From NCBI RefSeq assembly GCF_000003855.2, contig NW_003101647.1, positions 201,744 through 265,743 on the forward strand: 64,000 bases of DNA. The letters are read 5' to 3'. A model generated the notes under the pieces. The model saw only the letters and a list, made by a program, of their open reading frames with translations, searched no databases and was not told the origin of the DNA. Source of the stretch: Blastomyces gilchristii SLH14081. Its lineage: Eukaryota > Ascomycota > Eurotiomycetes > Onygenales > Ajellomycetaceae. Shown in pieces: positions 1 to 11,298 of this stretch; the first letter of the stretch is position 1, and every line of letters begins with the position of its first letter. A program made the translations under genes and the position numbers.

Positions 1-4
1 AAGA

Positions 5-84
<80 letters not shown>
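1..84. repeat. GA dinucleotide microsatellite
   Basis: An almost uninterrupted GA/AG tract starts at the window edge, with small interruptions near positions 4 and 24. It may continue to the left. Confidence 0.95.
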
Positions 85-87
<3 letters not shown>

Positions 88-1326
88 GGACAGAGCGAAA
101 GTTTCTGCCTCTCTTTCTTTAGTAGATGGGTATGGTATAGCGTATAGCGTATAGTGTATATAATACTATGATAAAACTTGATTTGTTCCAATTGTTTCAA
201 AGAGGAGGTGTCAATGTCAAATAACGAAGTTGTTCCTGACGATAAGCGAACGCCATGCTCCAGTAAGGTTCGATATTGAAGAGAGCATGGTTTGCCGGGG
301 GAGGACAACAACGACAACAGCAGCAATAGCGGGTGATCACAACGCAAGATCTGACGTAGGTCGGCGTACGGTGGCAAGCGTGAATAGCATCGACGTGCCA
401 ACGGGCGGTTGATAATATATATCAATTAACGGCTACGAGGAGGAGGTACGGAGTAGAGCTGACAAAAAGGCGCACGCCACACAGGCACATGCAGCAGGAG
501 AGAATAAGCTCTAATCGCGACGCGGGCTTTTTTGGGTGGGGACTATAGCCACATTCCACAACCACAAGCTGGGGAAAAAACTGGTGGGCGGTTGGTTGGT
601 ATATGGGCTATTATTAGAATTCAAGTGGTGTGTGGTTTCGGGGGCGAGGGGTAGCGAGGGTTTGTAGTCTTGTACCATGTAGCTAGCTGGGAGGAGAGTA
701 GAGGTTCGAGTGGGGAGGGGGGGGGGGGGGGGTCCGGGTTGCAAGTTGTGGGCGAGCGTTGTGAGCGGAAAAGGGGAGCAAGGGCCCGCAGAAATGACGT
801 AGCTGGGAGTGTGAAGGGAACACCGAGACCTTTCTGTGGGGAGTCAACTTCAGTCGAGTCAGTACAGTACTCAGCCAGTAAGTCAGTAAGCCGGGATTGA
901 GCGCGGACAAAAACCAACAGGAACAAAGGCAGAGCGGTTTTGTCCTTGAGGTAGGGTAGGTAGGTAGAGTAGGTAGGTAGAGTAGTAAGATGGCAAAGAA
1001 TATGGGAAGGAGATGGATAAAATAGAATTGAGGGGAGAATTAACTAATAACCCACAAAGAAGGCAGAAACCCCAGGGTGCGGCAACGAGGGAAGTCTAAA
1101 CGGGTTGAGTTTAATAGGAGCCAGAGAGTCAAAAAAAGAAAAAAAAAAAGAAGAGAGAAGATAGAGAGAAGATAGAAGAGAAGAGAAGAGAGACCAGCGA
1201 AAAACCCAAAAAATTCCAGAAAAGCCAAAAAGCTGGAACCGCAGAAAGACCGGGCCCGATGACGTCGCATGCGGGAAAAGGGGCAAAAAGGAAAAAGTAA
1301 GCAGAACAGAAGCCACTTGTTGACCC

Positions 1327-1642
1327 TTTTTTTTTTTTTTTTTTCGTCTCTGCTGGCTGGACAGGGTTGCGTTGCGGTAACGGCGAAAAAGTCAAACGCC
1401 ATAAGCCATGTGCAAAAAAAAAAAAAAAAAAAAACAAAAGAGAGAGAGAGAGAGTGGAAAAAGCACGCGAGAGACCCGTAAACCAGCGAGTCGAGTTCGG
1501 GCTCATAGTGCAGTAGAATAATAGATAGCGGTTGAACAAAAACTTACACGGATAAGCACGGGGTTTTTTTTTTTTTTTTTTTTTTTTTCACTGCCGCGTC
1601 CTGCGCCTTGTCTCTCTCTCCCTCTCTATATATATATATATA
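1327..1642. repeat. Cluster of homopolymer and TA tracts
   Basis: This span contains a T18 run (1327-1344), an A run near 1414-1433, a short GA tract near 1439-1454, a T25 run (1564-1588) and a TA tract (about 1627-1642). Confidence 0.9.
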
Positions 1643-1955
1643 TACACATATATACATATATTATCCTTCCTCTCTCTGCGGGTGTATGTGCTGCCCGGGG
1701 GGAGGACGGGAGGAGGGGTGGGGGATATGGGATATTCGAAGATGATGATCAAGGACACATCCCCATTCCCGGTAGATAAGACAATTGGGATCGGGATCGG
1801 GATCGGGTTAGATGTATATATCTATCTATCTATGAGTTGTCGTTGTTGCCAGAAGAGAAGAATCGAGTGCGATTTGAATGGGGGACTGGACTAATCAATG
1901 GGACGATGGGCGGTTGGTTAATGGCCTGTTGTTATCATCTATCTATTCGCCGACA

Positions 1956-1984
1956 GATGGTGGTGGTGGTGGTGGTGGTTGGTT

Positions 1985-2018
<34 letters not shown>
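1956..2018. repeat. TGG trinucleotide and TGGC tetranucleotide repeats
   Basis: A TGG run (about 1956-1979) is followed directly by a TGGC/GGCT run (about 1985-2018). Confidence 0.95.
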
Positions 2019-3948
2019 TCAATGGTAATCCATATATAGTTATATGGAGATATGAAGAGAAAAATACTCTTGTCGAGAGTGAGGGGGGCTGCGAGAGAGA
2101 GAAGAGAGAGAGAGAAAAAGAAGGGAGAAAGAGGGGAGAGCAGGAAGGAAGAGAAGAATATACTCTCTATCAGCGCGTCGACAGCGACCGACCCGCAAGC
2201 GCGCATCTAGGATCCAGGCCGAGGGGGGGAGGAGACAAGACAAGACAAGACAAGAAGAGAATCAAAAAAAGGATGGATTCATGGATTCATGATTCATGGG
2301 CGGGATCGACGACGCTGGTTGCTGCTGGTTACAACTTGCTCTCTATCTGCCTGTCTGTCTGTGTCTGTAGTTAGGAGTTACGGACGAACGACGGCTTGAG
2401 CCTTGATTCCAGTAACTAGTTATTAACTGAACTATTAAATATTACATTCTATGATAATTGCTATGCTATCCTTCTTCTTCTTGTTATCCTCGTCATCATT
2501 CATCCGTCTTGCAGGCTCTATTTTATCTACGGTTTAACTATCGAATTTCTTCTATTCGTTTTACCCCGTTTAAATCTTACATAACAGAGTAAGCACTTAA
2601 AGAACCCAGGCCCATGGCTCTCGAACCCTGACTGTTTGCTAAGAAAAAAGGAAGGAAAAAAGAACAACACCCAGGTTTCGTTCTAGAGTAAGTTCACTAT
2701 TATTAAAGCGTATGATCAAATATAAGAGAAGATCCATTTTAATTATTATTATTGTATAGAGAGTATAAACATATCTCTACTCTGTTTTCTTTCTCCCAAT
2801 TAATTAATTAATCCCTCGGCTTTTTTTTTCCCTTTTTTTTTTTTTTTTTTCTCCCACGGCCAATGAATGAATGAGGTGGGAGTTAATTAAAAAACGAGGG
2901 TTCAGTCCCCCACAGCTCCCCTCCCCTCCCCTCCCCATACTGAACTGAACTGAACTGAACTGGACTGGGAGACACCAGACAGCAGCCCGTACCTACGTAC
3001 GTAGCATTATTGTTATTATTATTATTAGTTAGTGATTTCTTTTCAGGAGAGGAGGAGGGGAAAAAGGCGTTACAACGTTTAAATATTAAATAATGATGAT
3101 GGAAAGTCGGTGTGAACGCGTGGCTAATAAGTTAACTAACTATAATAGTTAATAATAATGAATAATAAAGATTTAAACTACGGCCCGTTAGTTTACTACT
3201 ACCTAGTTACTACGCATAGTTAACTAGTTACTACGGAGTACTGTTGGCAACAAAAAAGCATAATTCCGACTTCTTCCCCCGAACTCGATGGAAACCTCCA
3301 GCTTCCAAGCAAGCAAGCAAGTAAGTTAACTAGCAAGTAGCACAAAGTTTGTTCGGTTTTGGTCGGGGGTTCGAGGGTAAATGAAAATGAAAATGAAAAT
3401 GGAAATTGTCAATGTGTTGAATGTTGAATAATAAAGAACATTTAATAAAATAATAATAATAATGGAAATAATATGGGGACGCGCTGTATGTATGGTATGG
3501 TATGGTATGGTGTGGTATGGGGGAGGAGAGAGGAGAGAGGGGAGAGGCGGGAGGCGGGGCCTAGGCTCTGCGTTTTTCTGGTTCTTTTTGTTCAACTGTC
3601 CTGTCCTGTTGGAACTTGAATTCTTTTTCGTGCGTTGTACGTACGTACCATGGGTCCATCCATGGGTCTTCAGAGATAAATATGGGGTAAATTGGAAGGA
3701 ATGGAAACGGCGCCGAGAGGAGAGGAAGCAGAGGAACGGGGGAGCGGGCAGGGAAAAGTCAATCATAGGTAATACCGTGCGCGATGGGTTGCATTCGGAA
3801 TGTTATTGTTTATTATTATTGTTAACCAACCCTTGGGGTTGGTTGTTCTTGGGTTTCTTTGGGTGTTTGCAGTTAGACTGTTTTTTGTTTGTTCCTTTTC
3901 AATCGATGTGCAGAGAGGGATTCATTTTTGAGTTCAACCAAGCTATGT

Positions 3949-3990
<42 letters not shown>
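3949..3990. repeat. TA tract passing into TATG tract
   Basis: Alternating TA continues without a break into TATG units. This is ordinary microsatellite DNA. Confidence 0.9.
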
Positions 3991-4534
3991 CAGTAACTGC
4001 TGCAAAGATGCAAGATTCGAACAAAAACTATATATTATGATTTATTATGTATGTTAAATATTCATGAGCCTCATCCCGCTTCATCGAACCCTCAACCACC
4101 CTCGCCGCCGACATCAACAGCAACCACATGGACTTCAACTCTCTTATTAAAAGATTATGATCATTGAACTTGTCTAGGCCCTTTCTTTCTTTCCCCAGAA
4201 CCAGGGTTTTTCTACGTGCGGTAACTAGTAGTAGGTACATGTACATTACGTGTTCTATCTAACTACGGTCCCGGCCCAACCTTGGCCCCTCCCTTCCTTA
4301 CTTATATATATATAATATATTCATCGAATCGGAAAGCCAATGGTTTCGCGAAGAAAAAAGGAGAAATAAATAAATAAATTATACCCTGAATACATAATCC
4401 TCCAAGCCTATGGAAATGGAACAAAATGTGGATAAGTCATGTGTAGATGTGTATATGCATATGAGGATCATGCAATGCACAAACAAACACAAATGAACGA
4501 CGATGATGCATGAACCGCCCAAAAGGGAAAAATC

Positions 4535-4535
<1 letters not shown>

Positions 4536-4574
<39 letters not shown>
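4536..4574. repeat. A39 homopolymer
   Basis: About 39 consecutive A residues, followed by GAAGAAGAAA. No gene end lies immediately upstream, so a processed poly(A) tail is possible but unsupported. Confidence 0.9.
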
Positions 4575-4576
<2 letters not shown>

Positions 4577-5882
4577 AGAAGAAAATGTCACCAGATGGAT
4601 ATGTTACCCCGTACATCGCGGTTGAAGGAACTGTGCCTCAATCCCACCCCCTGTTTCTTTCGCTTCCTGCCTGCGCGCCTAGGTGTGTATACTCAACCAG
4701 GTCGAGGTGGAGGTGGAAGGGGGGGGGGCCATGACTGCCATCATATACTACTAACTTATCCTTCTCCCCTTACCCCTCCTCCTCCACTCCTTCGATCTCT
4801 ACCAGACACAGAAGATAAAATACCTCCATCCCATCATCTTCATGTGACCACACCAAAAAAAAATTCTCCAGAGAATCATTGTGTTTTCCCCCGCTGTTAC
4901 TGTCGAACTCTCTCTCTTATCGTCCTCCTACCCGCTAGCGTGTATCGTCGTGTCATCATTGTACGGAGTAGTAGGGGGTTGTGGGTTGTGGAATTATCTG
5001 CATCGCAGCTCTCGCCCACATCACATCACGGTTAAACCATGCAAATCACAATGCACAATGATGTACAGAGTACATTTAATTACATGCACATGCGCATGCA
5101 CATGTACGGAGTACATCATTCATTATTATTGCCAAACCCACGAAAACTGCCTCTCTCTCTCTCTCTCTGCGAAACTCGTTCAGCGACATTCACGAATCCC
5201 TGCCACCCGTTCAATCAACCCTGTTTAGGTTTTGTTAAAATAAAAAAATAATAATAAAAAAAGGAAGGGTGAAAGAGAGGCAAGGTAATCCATGCATCTG
5301 AACGAGCTACCCCACATTACCCATTGCGACTTTTTCCTCGGAAGGAGGGGCAAGGGGTTGTTGCACTCTGGCATGAGCGGCTGTTAATGGCTGAAAAGGT
5401 TGGGTTAAGTCTTTTCTTTGATTTCCGTCACTTTCCTTCTCTCTCTCCTTTTTATTTTTATTTTTATTTATTTTTTTGTCCAATTCCTCTATGCTCCTTG
5501 GCTGCGATGCAAGTGGTTGCGATAAAGTTCCGGATCTTCCACTCGCGCATGTGCACCTGCTAGCGAATATAGCTTCACCGGATTTCTCAGCTCTCGTTGG
5601 TTGGTTGACACAGGATCGGGAAGACTGCTGTAGTGAGAGAAGGGGATAGTTCTTTGGTTTGCGGCAAAATATCGTTGGTGAAAATATGTTAATTATATAT
5701 AAAAAAAAGACATGGTCCAAAATAGAAGTGCCGTGCGCCTGTTCTGCGTTCGTTGGCGGATGTGTTGGCGGATGTATTTTGAGTGGAGTGGGGGAGGGTG
5801 AGGAGCCCTCCGGTACCCTAGGATGTGTGGATGTAGGGATGTAGGGATTGTATTGATTGCGCTTGCTGGAGCTTTTGCTCGC

Positions 5883-6439
5883 TTATAATCTACCATCCGG
5901 TTCGCCTTTGAATCGCTGTACGCGCTTTTGTTCCCAGTTATCAAGATCCTTGGCCATGAGTTTCTAAATGGTGAGGAAGTTCGTTTGTGGTCAGTAACAG
6001 GTAACAGGTCGATCAAAGTTGGAATCTTCGTAAATAGGTAGAAAGGGAAGAAGGGTAGCAAAGAGATATATATATATATATTAAGGAATTAAATGAGTGA
6101 ACGAACATAATATTCCTCCTTCTCACTCCCCAGCACTCTCCGTCGTGGATTCCGTTTGACCTGTGCATCATCGCCATCCGGTCCCTTCAGGCCCAGCCCC
6201 ATCGCCTCTTCCTGACTCACTTGCTGGACTTTCCGATCGAAGCGCTCGTATCTCAATGCCGTCGCGGGAGTGAGGATGAAGGACCCGGCTAGCATGACGC
6301 CAATAAAAGGCAGACCGAAGAGTAGGAATGGGTGTTTTTTGAGATGTGCACGATATTTGGCACCCAACCGTTCGCCGAGGGTGGAGGCGGAGTTCACTGT
6401 TGGTCGGAAGCGTTTGGCTTGGAATGACATCGTGAGCAA
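5883..6439 (-). CDS. COX16: COX16, cytochrome c oxidase assembly protein
   Basis: Small mitochondrial inner-membrane protein needed to assemble cytochrome c oxidase. I read two exons, complement(join(5883..5963,6107..6439)), giving about 137 residues. The 143-nt intron (5964-6106) has donor GTTCGT and ends in ATTTAG. Exon 1 carries the basic N-terminus, the family core KKHPFLLFGLPFIGVMLAG with its single membrane span, and the conserved segment TPATALRYERFDRKVQQ. Exon 2 supplies the typical tail MAKDLDNWEQKRV, which would be missed without splicing. An alternative start lies at the third downstream codon (second Met, M4). The gene is divergent from NIC96 with 436 bp between starts. The donor is weaker than the usual GTATGT, but the frame and the family tail fit exactly. 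Confidence 0.9.
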
Positions 6440-6875
6440 TTGGTTGAAAAGCGGGAGGGATATGGGACAAAGGATGAGGGTCCGGGATCAGAGATTGCTG
6501 TGATGTGTTAGTATTTAGTATAATATGTTGTGGTTGGACAAATTCCTCCATCAACCTCCGGCAAAATATTAGCCGGCCAGGAAACGTCCGGCGAAATGTT
6601 ATTCCGGAGTAAACATCCAAAAACGGTTTGGAGCTTCCTTAGAACTTTTTATTGTTGAATGACGACGGAGTAGAAGAAGAAGAAAACGAGGACGAAGAGC
6701 GTCTGTCTGGATAACAAGTGCCCGTGCTTCCAGATTGGCCGAGCTTTCCTGTTTCCCTCGCACGTTCACTCCCTATACATTCCTTTCTGTCGTCGCCGAA
6801 ACATAGACAATCCAACAACATACATACCAGCATCAAACATTCGAGGAAGCGCCATCTACTAGCGAGGGACCTATC
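6440..6875. promoter_or_regulatory. Divergent promoter between COX16 and NIC96
   Basis: A 436-bp interval between two divergent start codons. I see no further gene and no clear TATA box. It must contain both promoters. Confidence 0.6.
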
Positions 6876-9800
6876 ATGTTCCAAAATACTGCTCAGCAAA
6901 GCTCCCTCTTTGGAGGTGCAGCGGCTGATCAATCAGCAAAACGAAGTCTATTCGATCTTGGAGGTTCACAAGCCCAAACGCAGCAGCAGCAGCAACCACA
7001 AAAATCTACTCCATTCGGGACCTTCTCATCGACCCTATCCAACACGCCGACTCTGATCGGCCAGCCAGCAAGTGCTCCCTCCTTCGGCCAAAGCACCACA
7101 CAAGGCAATCTGGGCTCTTCGCTTTTTGCGAATCAGCCAGGTGCGCAAGCCCAGGCGCAAGCGCAGCCACAGGCACAGCCAGCGATACAGTCCATTTCCG
7201 CTTCTCAGTCTACACAACCCGCGTACTTTAGTAGCTTGTTGGAGCGTGGTAAGAAACGCCCACATCCATCTATCGGAGATGTTGCTTCCGCCGACCTTCC
7301 TAATCTCCAGCTTGGTTTGGATGATATTCGGAGAGCTGCGCGGGGTTTGGGGGCGGCCGGTGAGCGCGGAGGACAGGGGCCTAAACGTGCTGATAATAAA
7401 GCGTAAAACTCCGCGTTTGCTCATCCATTTTTATATAGTTTACTTTATGACAATGCAATTTTTGCTAATGCCTAGTTGTCGTCCCCAGACATTACTCTCT
7501 GGCTGCCTCCGGTATCTCCCCGGGCCAAGTTTTGCAGGATCTAAAAATGTTGGGTAACCAAACCACGGCGAGCAGCCCGTTCAAGCATACCGATAAGTTC
7601 GATCCCGACAATCAAAAGTTCCTACGACAAGTTCAGCAGCGTGGGAGGGAGGCGATAGTTGCTGAAAGTCTTGCTCGTGTCCGTAAGGACTTTGACGCGT
7701 TTCTCGAGGAGAAAGTGAACGTCAATTGGGACGAGCAGCGTCAAAAAATCTATGAACACTTTGGTTTGACGCCCAGAGATGATTCTGCGCGGGGGAAATC
7801 TGATTCTTCCCGCGGCGCCTTCGGGAAATCAGCAACGCTGGGACGGTCCGCTGGAGGACCAGGAGTGCCGCGGAGTGGAGAAGCGAGTGGCAGGCGCAGC
7901 GTATTTGGTCGATCAGCGTTGGGGAAATCTGTCATTGGGTCTCCTTCAATTAGTGGGCGTGCTCCCCAGTCTCTTTCTGATTCTGTTATGCGGAGCGAAG
8001 GGGCTGCCGGTATGGCGTCCGCTGATTCTCGTTTCCTGAGGGAAAAAATTCGGCACTTTGCGACGAACGTTCAGGCACTCAATGAAGCAAGACTTCAAGA
8101 AAGGGTGTTCCCAATTCTACACCAATTTGCAGACACTGAGCGGGTCGCTGGAGGGGATGTACGTGAATTATTTACGGTCTCCCTTTTCAAAAAAAAAAAA
8201 AAAAAAAATCTATATTATTTTTGCTAACGGGCTTTTCTTTTTTTTTTTTAGGTTCCACGGCAATTAATTGAAGCTTATCATGCGTTGATCAGCATGGTAA
8301 ATGAAAGTCCAAACTCCACTAGCCTTTCAGAGCCCGGTGTACTCAAGGAACGCCAATTTGCGGACGACTACCTAGATGATACTTTCCACTCCGTTGGAGC
8401 GACGAGGATGAGAAAGAGAATTATTGAAGGGTCCAGAAAGTTTTTGGAACAGTTGTTTTACAAAGAAGTCGAAACTATTATTGCAAAGAACCCCCGCGAA
8501 GCCCAGCTTGGTGGAGTCCCTTCTATAACCAACAAGATTCGCGCCTACATTCGCCTTCGTGCCGCACGTAAGGACCTTGCCCCTGATGGCATGGAACTCC
8601 AAATGGTAGGCCAGGATTACTGCTGGATCCTCATCTTTTATCTCCTCAGATGTGGCTTTGTTAAGGAAGCAGCGGAATATGTGAGCCAGGATCCGGGATT
8701 CCGGTCCCTTGATCACAAGTTTGTTACCTACATGACAACCTATGCCCAGAGCAGAAGACTTCCTAGAGACCTTCAGCAGAAAATCAATGGAGAGTATCAG
8801 CAGCGCTTACGCAATGCCCCGGAGAATACCGTCGACCCATATCGCATGGCATGTTATAAAATCATTGGTCGCTGTGACCTGAGCCAACGTCGGTTTGACA
8901 GTATCGGCCAGGGTGTAGAGGATTGGATGTGGCTACAGTTCGTTTTCGCCAGGGAAGATAGCCGAACCGAAGAAGTGGCTGGAGAACTCTTTGGACTGGA
9001 GGAAATTCAGAGCGATATCACGGAAATTGGGCAGCGGGTGTTTGGAAAGGGTCAGGATGGTCCGGGCGGCTATGGGACTTTCTTCCTCCTCCAGATCCTC
9101 GGAGGCATGTTCGAACAGGCCATAGCGTGTCTTGCGGATCACGCGCCGATCAGTGCTGTGCATTTCGCAATTGCTCTGGATTTCTATGGACTACTCCGCG
9201 TTTCCGACTTTTACACGTCAGGCGACGAACTTTGTAAGCATTGCCATAACCAGTGTGGGGCCTCCTAGACTGTTAACCTTAAATTTTGCTAACGAAAACC
9301 TGTGCAACAGTGACCTTTAGCACGAAGCAAGCTCCTCAGATCAACTTCGCATCACTCATTACGCAGTACACTCGCGAATTCCGCACCGGATATGTTGAAG
9401 CTGCAGTCGATTATTTCACCCTTATATGCCTGAATGCAGATCTTCCGGGAGAGCTTGGCAAATCACAAGCCTCAGTCTGCCATGAAGCACTGAGGGAATT
9501 CATTTTGGAGACTCGAGACTTCGCCATTCTGCTAGGAGATATTCGCAGCGACGGCAACCGAATCAAGGGCGTAATCGAACGGCGGCTCAAGCTCATCAAA
9601 CTTATCGACCAGGAGGAATTCTTAAAGACCATCACTGTTCAAGCAGCAGCGGTGGCTGATGATAAGGGACTCATTGCAGATGCCGTTCTATTATACCACC
9701 TGGCGGAAGAATACGACAATGTTATCTCTATCATCAACCGCGCCCTTGCGGATGCCGTCGCGGTGGATTTGGGTGACTCAGCAAAGAAGCTGCAGCCCTT

Positions 9801-10484
9801 AAAACCACGAACCACACCGGACAGCCAGGGACAGCCACAGCAGCAGCCCCAACAAGCAGGTGCCCCCACTGAACAAGGAAGCAGCCTTAGTCTCACGGCG
9901 GTTGACGATCCGGTTGTCCTCGCTAAGAACATGATTGGCCTCTATAATACCAACGCGCTTTACTATCAGAAAATACATCAGATCAACCGGGATGCATGTG
10001 GTTTGTTGCTGCGCACGATGGAAGCAAAGGCGAACGTTGAAGCTGGGAAATGGGCTCAGGCACTAGATGTAAGCTTTTTTGCATATTGTTTTTCTTCCTT
10101 AGCGTGCTTGAATATCTCGCAGTCTCTAGAAAAGAGTGGACTGACATTTAACCTCAACAGGATATAAACAATCTCCAAATACTGCCATTGCGAGCTCAGG
10201 GCTCGGTCCCATACATTCGTAGTGCCGCACAGGCATTCCCATCCCTTCCCCCGGTCATCTCTAGAAATGCCGGCCAGCTAATTATGTGGAGTATGATGTG
10301 CATCGGTCGCGAACGAGAAAGACTTCAACAAGGAGCCTATGCGAATGACATGAGACAGAGCTTGGCGGATGAGCTTCTCGTGATGGCGAAAGACTTAATG
10401 GTTTTCGCAGGTATGATCAAGTACAAGTTGCCGCCGCGGGTCTATGAGATGCTAGCTAAAGCGGGTGGAGAGATTGGGTTGTAA
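6876..10484 (+). CDS. NIC96: NIC96/Nup93 linker nucleoporin
   Basis: Scaffold nucleoporin of the inner ring of the nuclear pore complex, linking FG nucleoporins to the frame. I read five exons, join(6876..7402,7489..8158,8252..9233,9311..10068,10161..10484), giving about 1,086 residues. Introns are 77-93 nt and have CTAAC/CTAAT branch sites. Residues 1-150 are Gln/Ser-rich with FG-type dipeptides (SLFG, TPFG, PSFG). The remainder is the helical Nic96 domain, ending near PPRVYEMLAKAGGEIGL. Splices restore family-like sequence, for example HYSLAASGISPGQ across intron 1 and GDELLTFSTKQ across intron 3. Intron 2 contains an A18 run and a T10 run, so a naive gene model would read through it as poly-Lys. 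Intron phases add up exactly. Confidence 0.93.
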
Positions 10485-11061
10485 TGATGTTCTGAGTATT
10501 TGTTTGACGTGCTGGGTAGAAAGCGCTTCTTATATCCTCTTCTTTTAAATGCAGCTTTTTATTTTGACATTATTTTTGTTCGATATATTATCTGTTTATG
10601 TTTGTTTCGTACCCAGGAAAGGTGATTGGCCCTGCCTGGCCTTGGAGATGGATATACCTATACCCATTTAAACATACTAGGAAGAAATAGAACAATGATG
10701 TCGTATTCCTATTTCTCACATTTTGAAGCAATTGATTTTAATGTGCAGAATATTTAATCTAGCCCAAGCTTTGTCCTGCGGCAGATCGAACTCTGGGGAT
10801 ATGAACAGTCTTCGGAGGTGAATAAAAAGCAATACACTATAGCCTGGTAATTTTACATCCACCCAGTCGAGAGACTGTTCAATATATATATATATACCCA
10901 GCGCTATTATTATTATTATTTATTCCGTGTTCTTCAGTCACTCTTGGCGTTGGCGCGGGTTATCCCCACTTGCTCGCGCCTTTCGTCGCCGTCCCAAGCT
11001 CAATTGAACCTCAAATATTCCTGACAAATAAATATCTGTCTATAATTGACCTCTAACTATT

Positions 11062-11101
<40 letters not shown>

Positions 11102-11298
11102 GCTTTTTCAGGTTGTGATACTTCTCTTCGTCGTTCTTTCACCCCTGCATCACCGCTTCTAAGCTCCCACCATTTCAAAACCGCTGGAACTATTTAAGCC
11201 TCCAAGCTTTCGTTCAGGCCAATAAACTACCACCACGACTTTTTCTCCCAGAAGGGCTAGAAACCCTCAGTGCCATTATATCTACTCCGTACTCGTGC
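10485..11298. other. Intergenic interval NIC96 to RIB7 fusion gene
   Basis: It holds the 3' flank of NIC96 and the promoter/leader of the next gene. It contains a T37 run (11064-11100), pyrimidine-rich leader sequence and a TACTCCGTAC word at 11283-11292, just before the predicted start. No gene is visible. Confidence 0.6.
11064..11100. repeat. T37 homopolymer
   Basis: About 37 consecutive T residues roughly 200 bp upstream of the RIB7-fusion start. Long T tracts are common in fungal promoters and may exclude nucleosomes. Confidence 0.9.

Larger units (their letters stand above)
1..5882. other. Gene-free, simple-sequence-rich region
   Basis: I find no convincing gene here. Open frames are short and mostly translations of microsatellites (poly-F, poly-K, Ser/Arg or Gly-rich strings). 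The stretch holds a long GA tract, G, T and A homopolymers, TA, TATG, TGG and TGGC repeats, and copies of the word TACGGAGTA at about 446, 3232, 4961 and 5104. It could be the long upstream or leader region of a gene to the left, or the shared flank of COX16. No tRNA, transposase or reverse transcriptase is visible. Confidence 0.6.

Noticed and set aside
1040..1539. Overlapping minus-strand open frames rich in Phe, Leu and Ser
   Set aside because: They are translations of GA and A/T homopolymer tracts, with no domain-like sequence.
4536..4574. A39 run as the tail of a retroposed gene
   Set aside because: No coding remnant and no target-site duplication lie upstream. It is better read as a simple homopolymer.
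8159..8251. NIC96 frame continuing through the A/T tracts as poly-Lys
   Set aside because: A GTACGT donor, a TGCTAAC branch site and a TTTAG acceptor define an intron, and the removal restores the frame (GGD joined to VPRQLIEAY).
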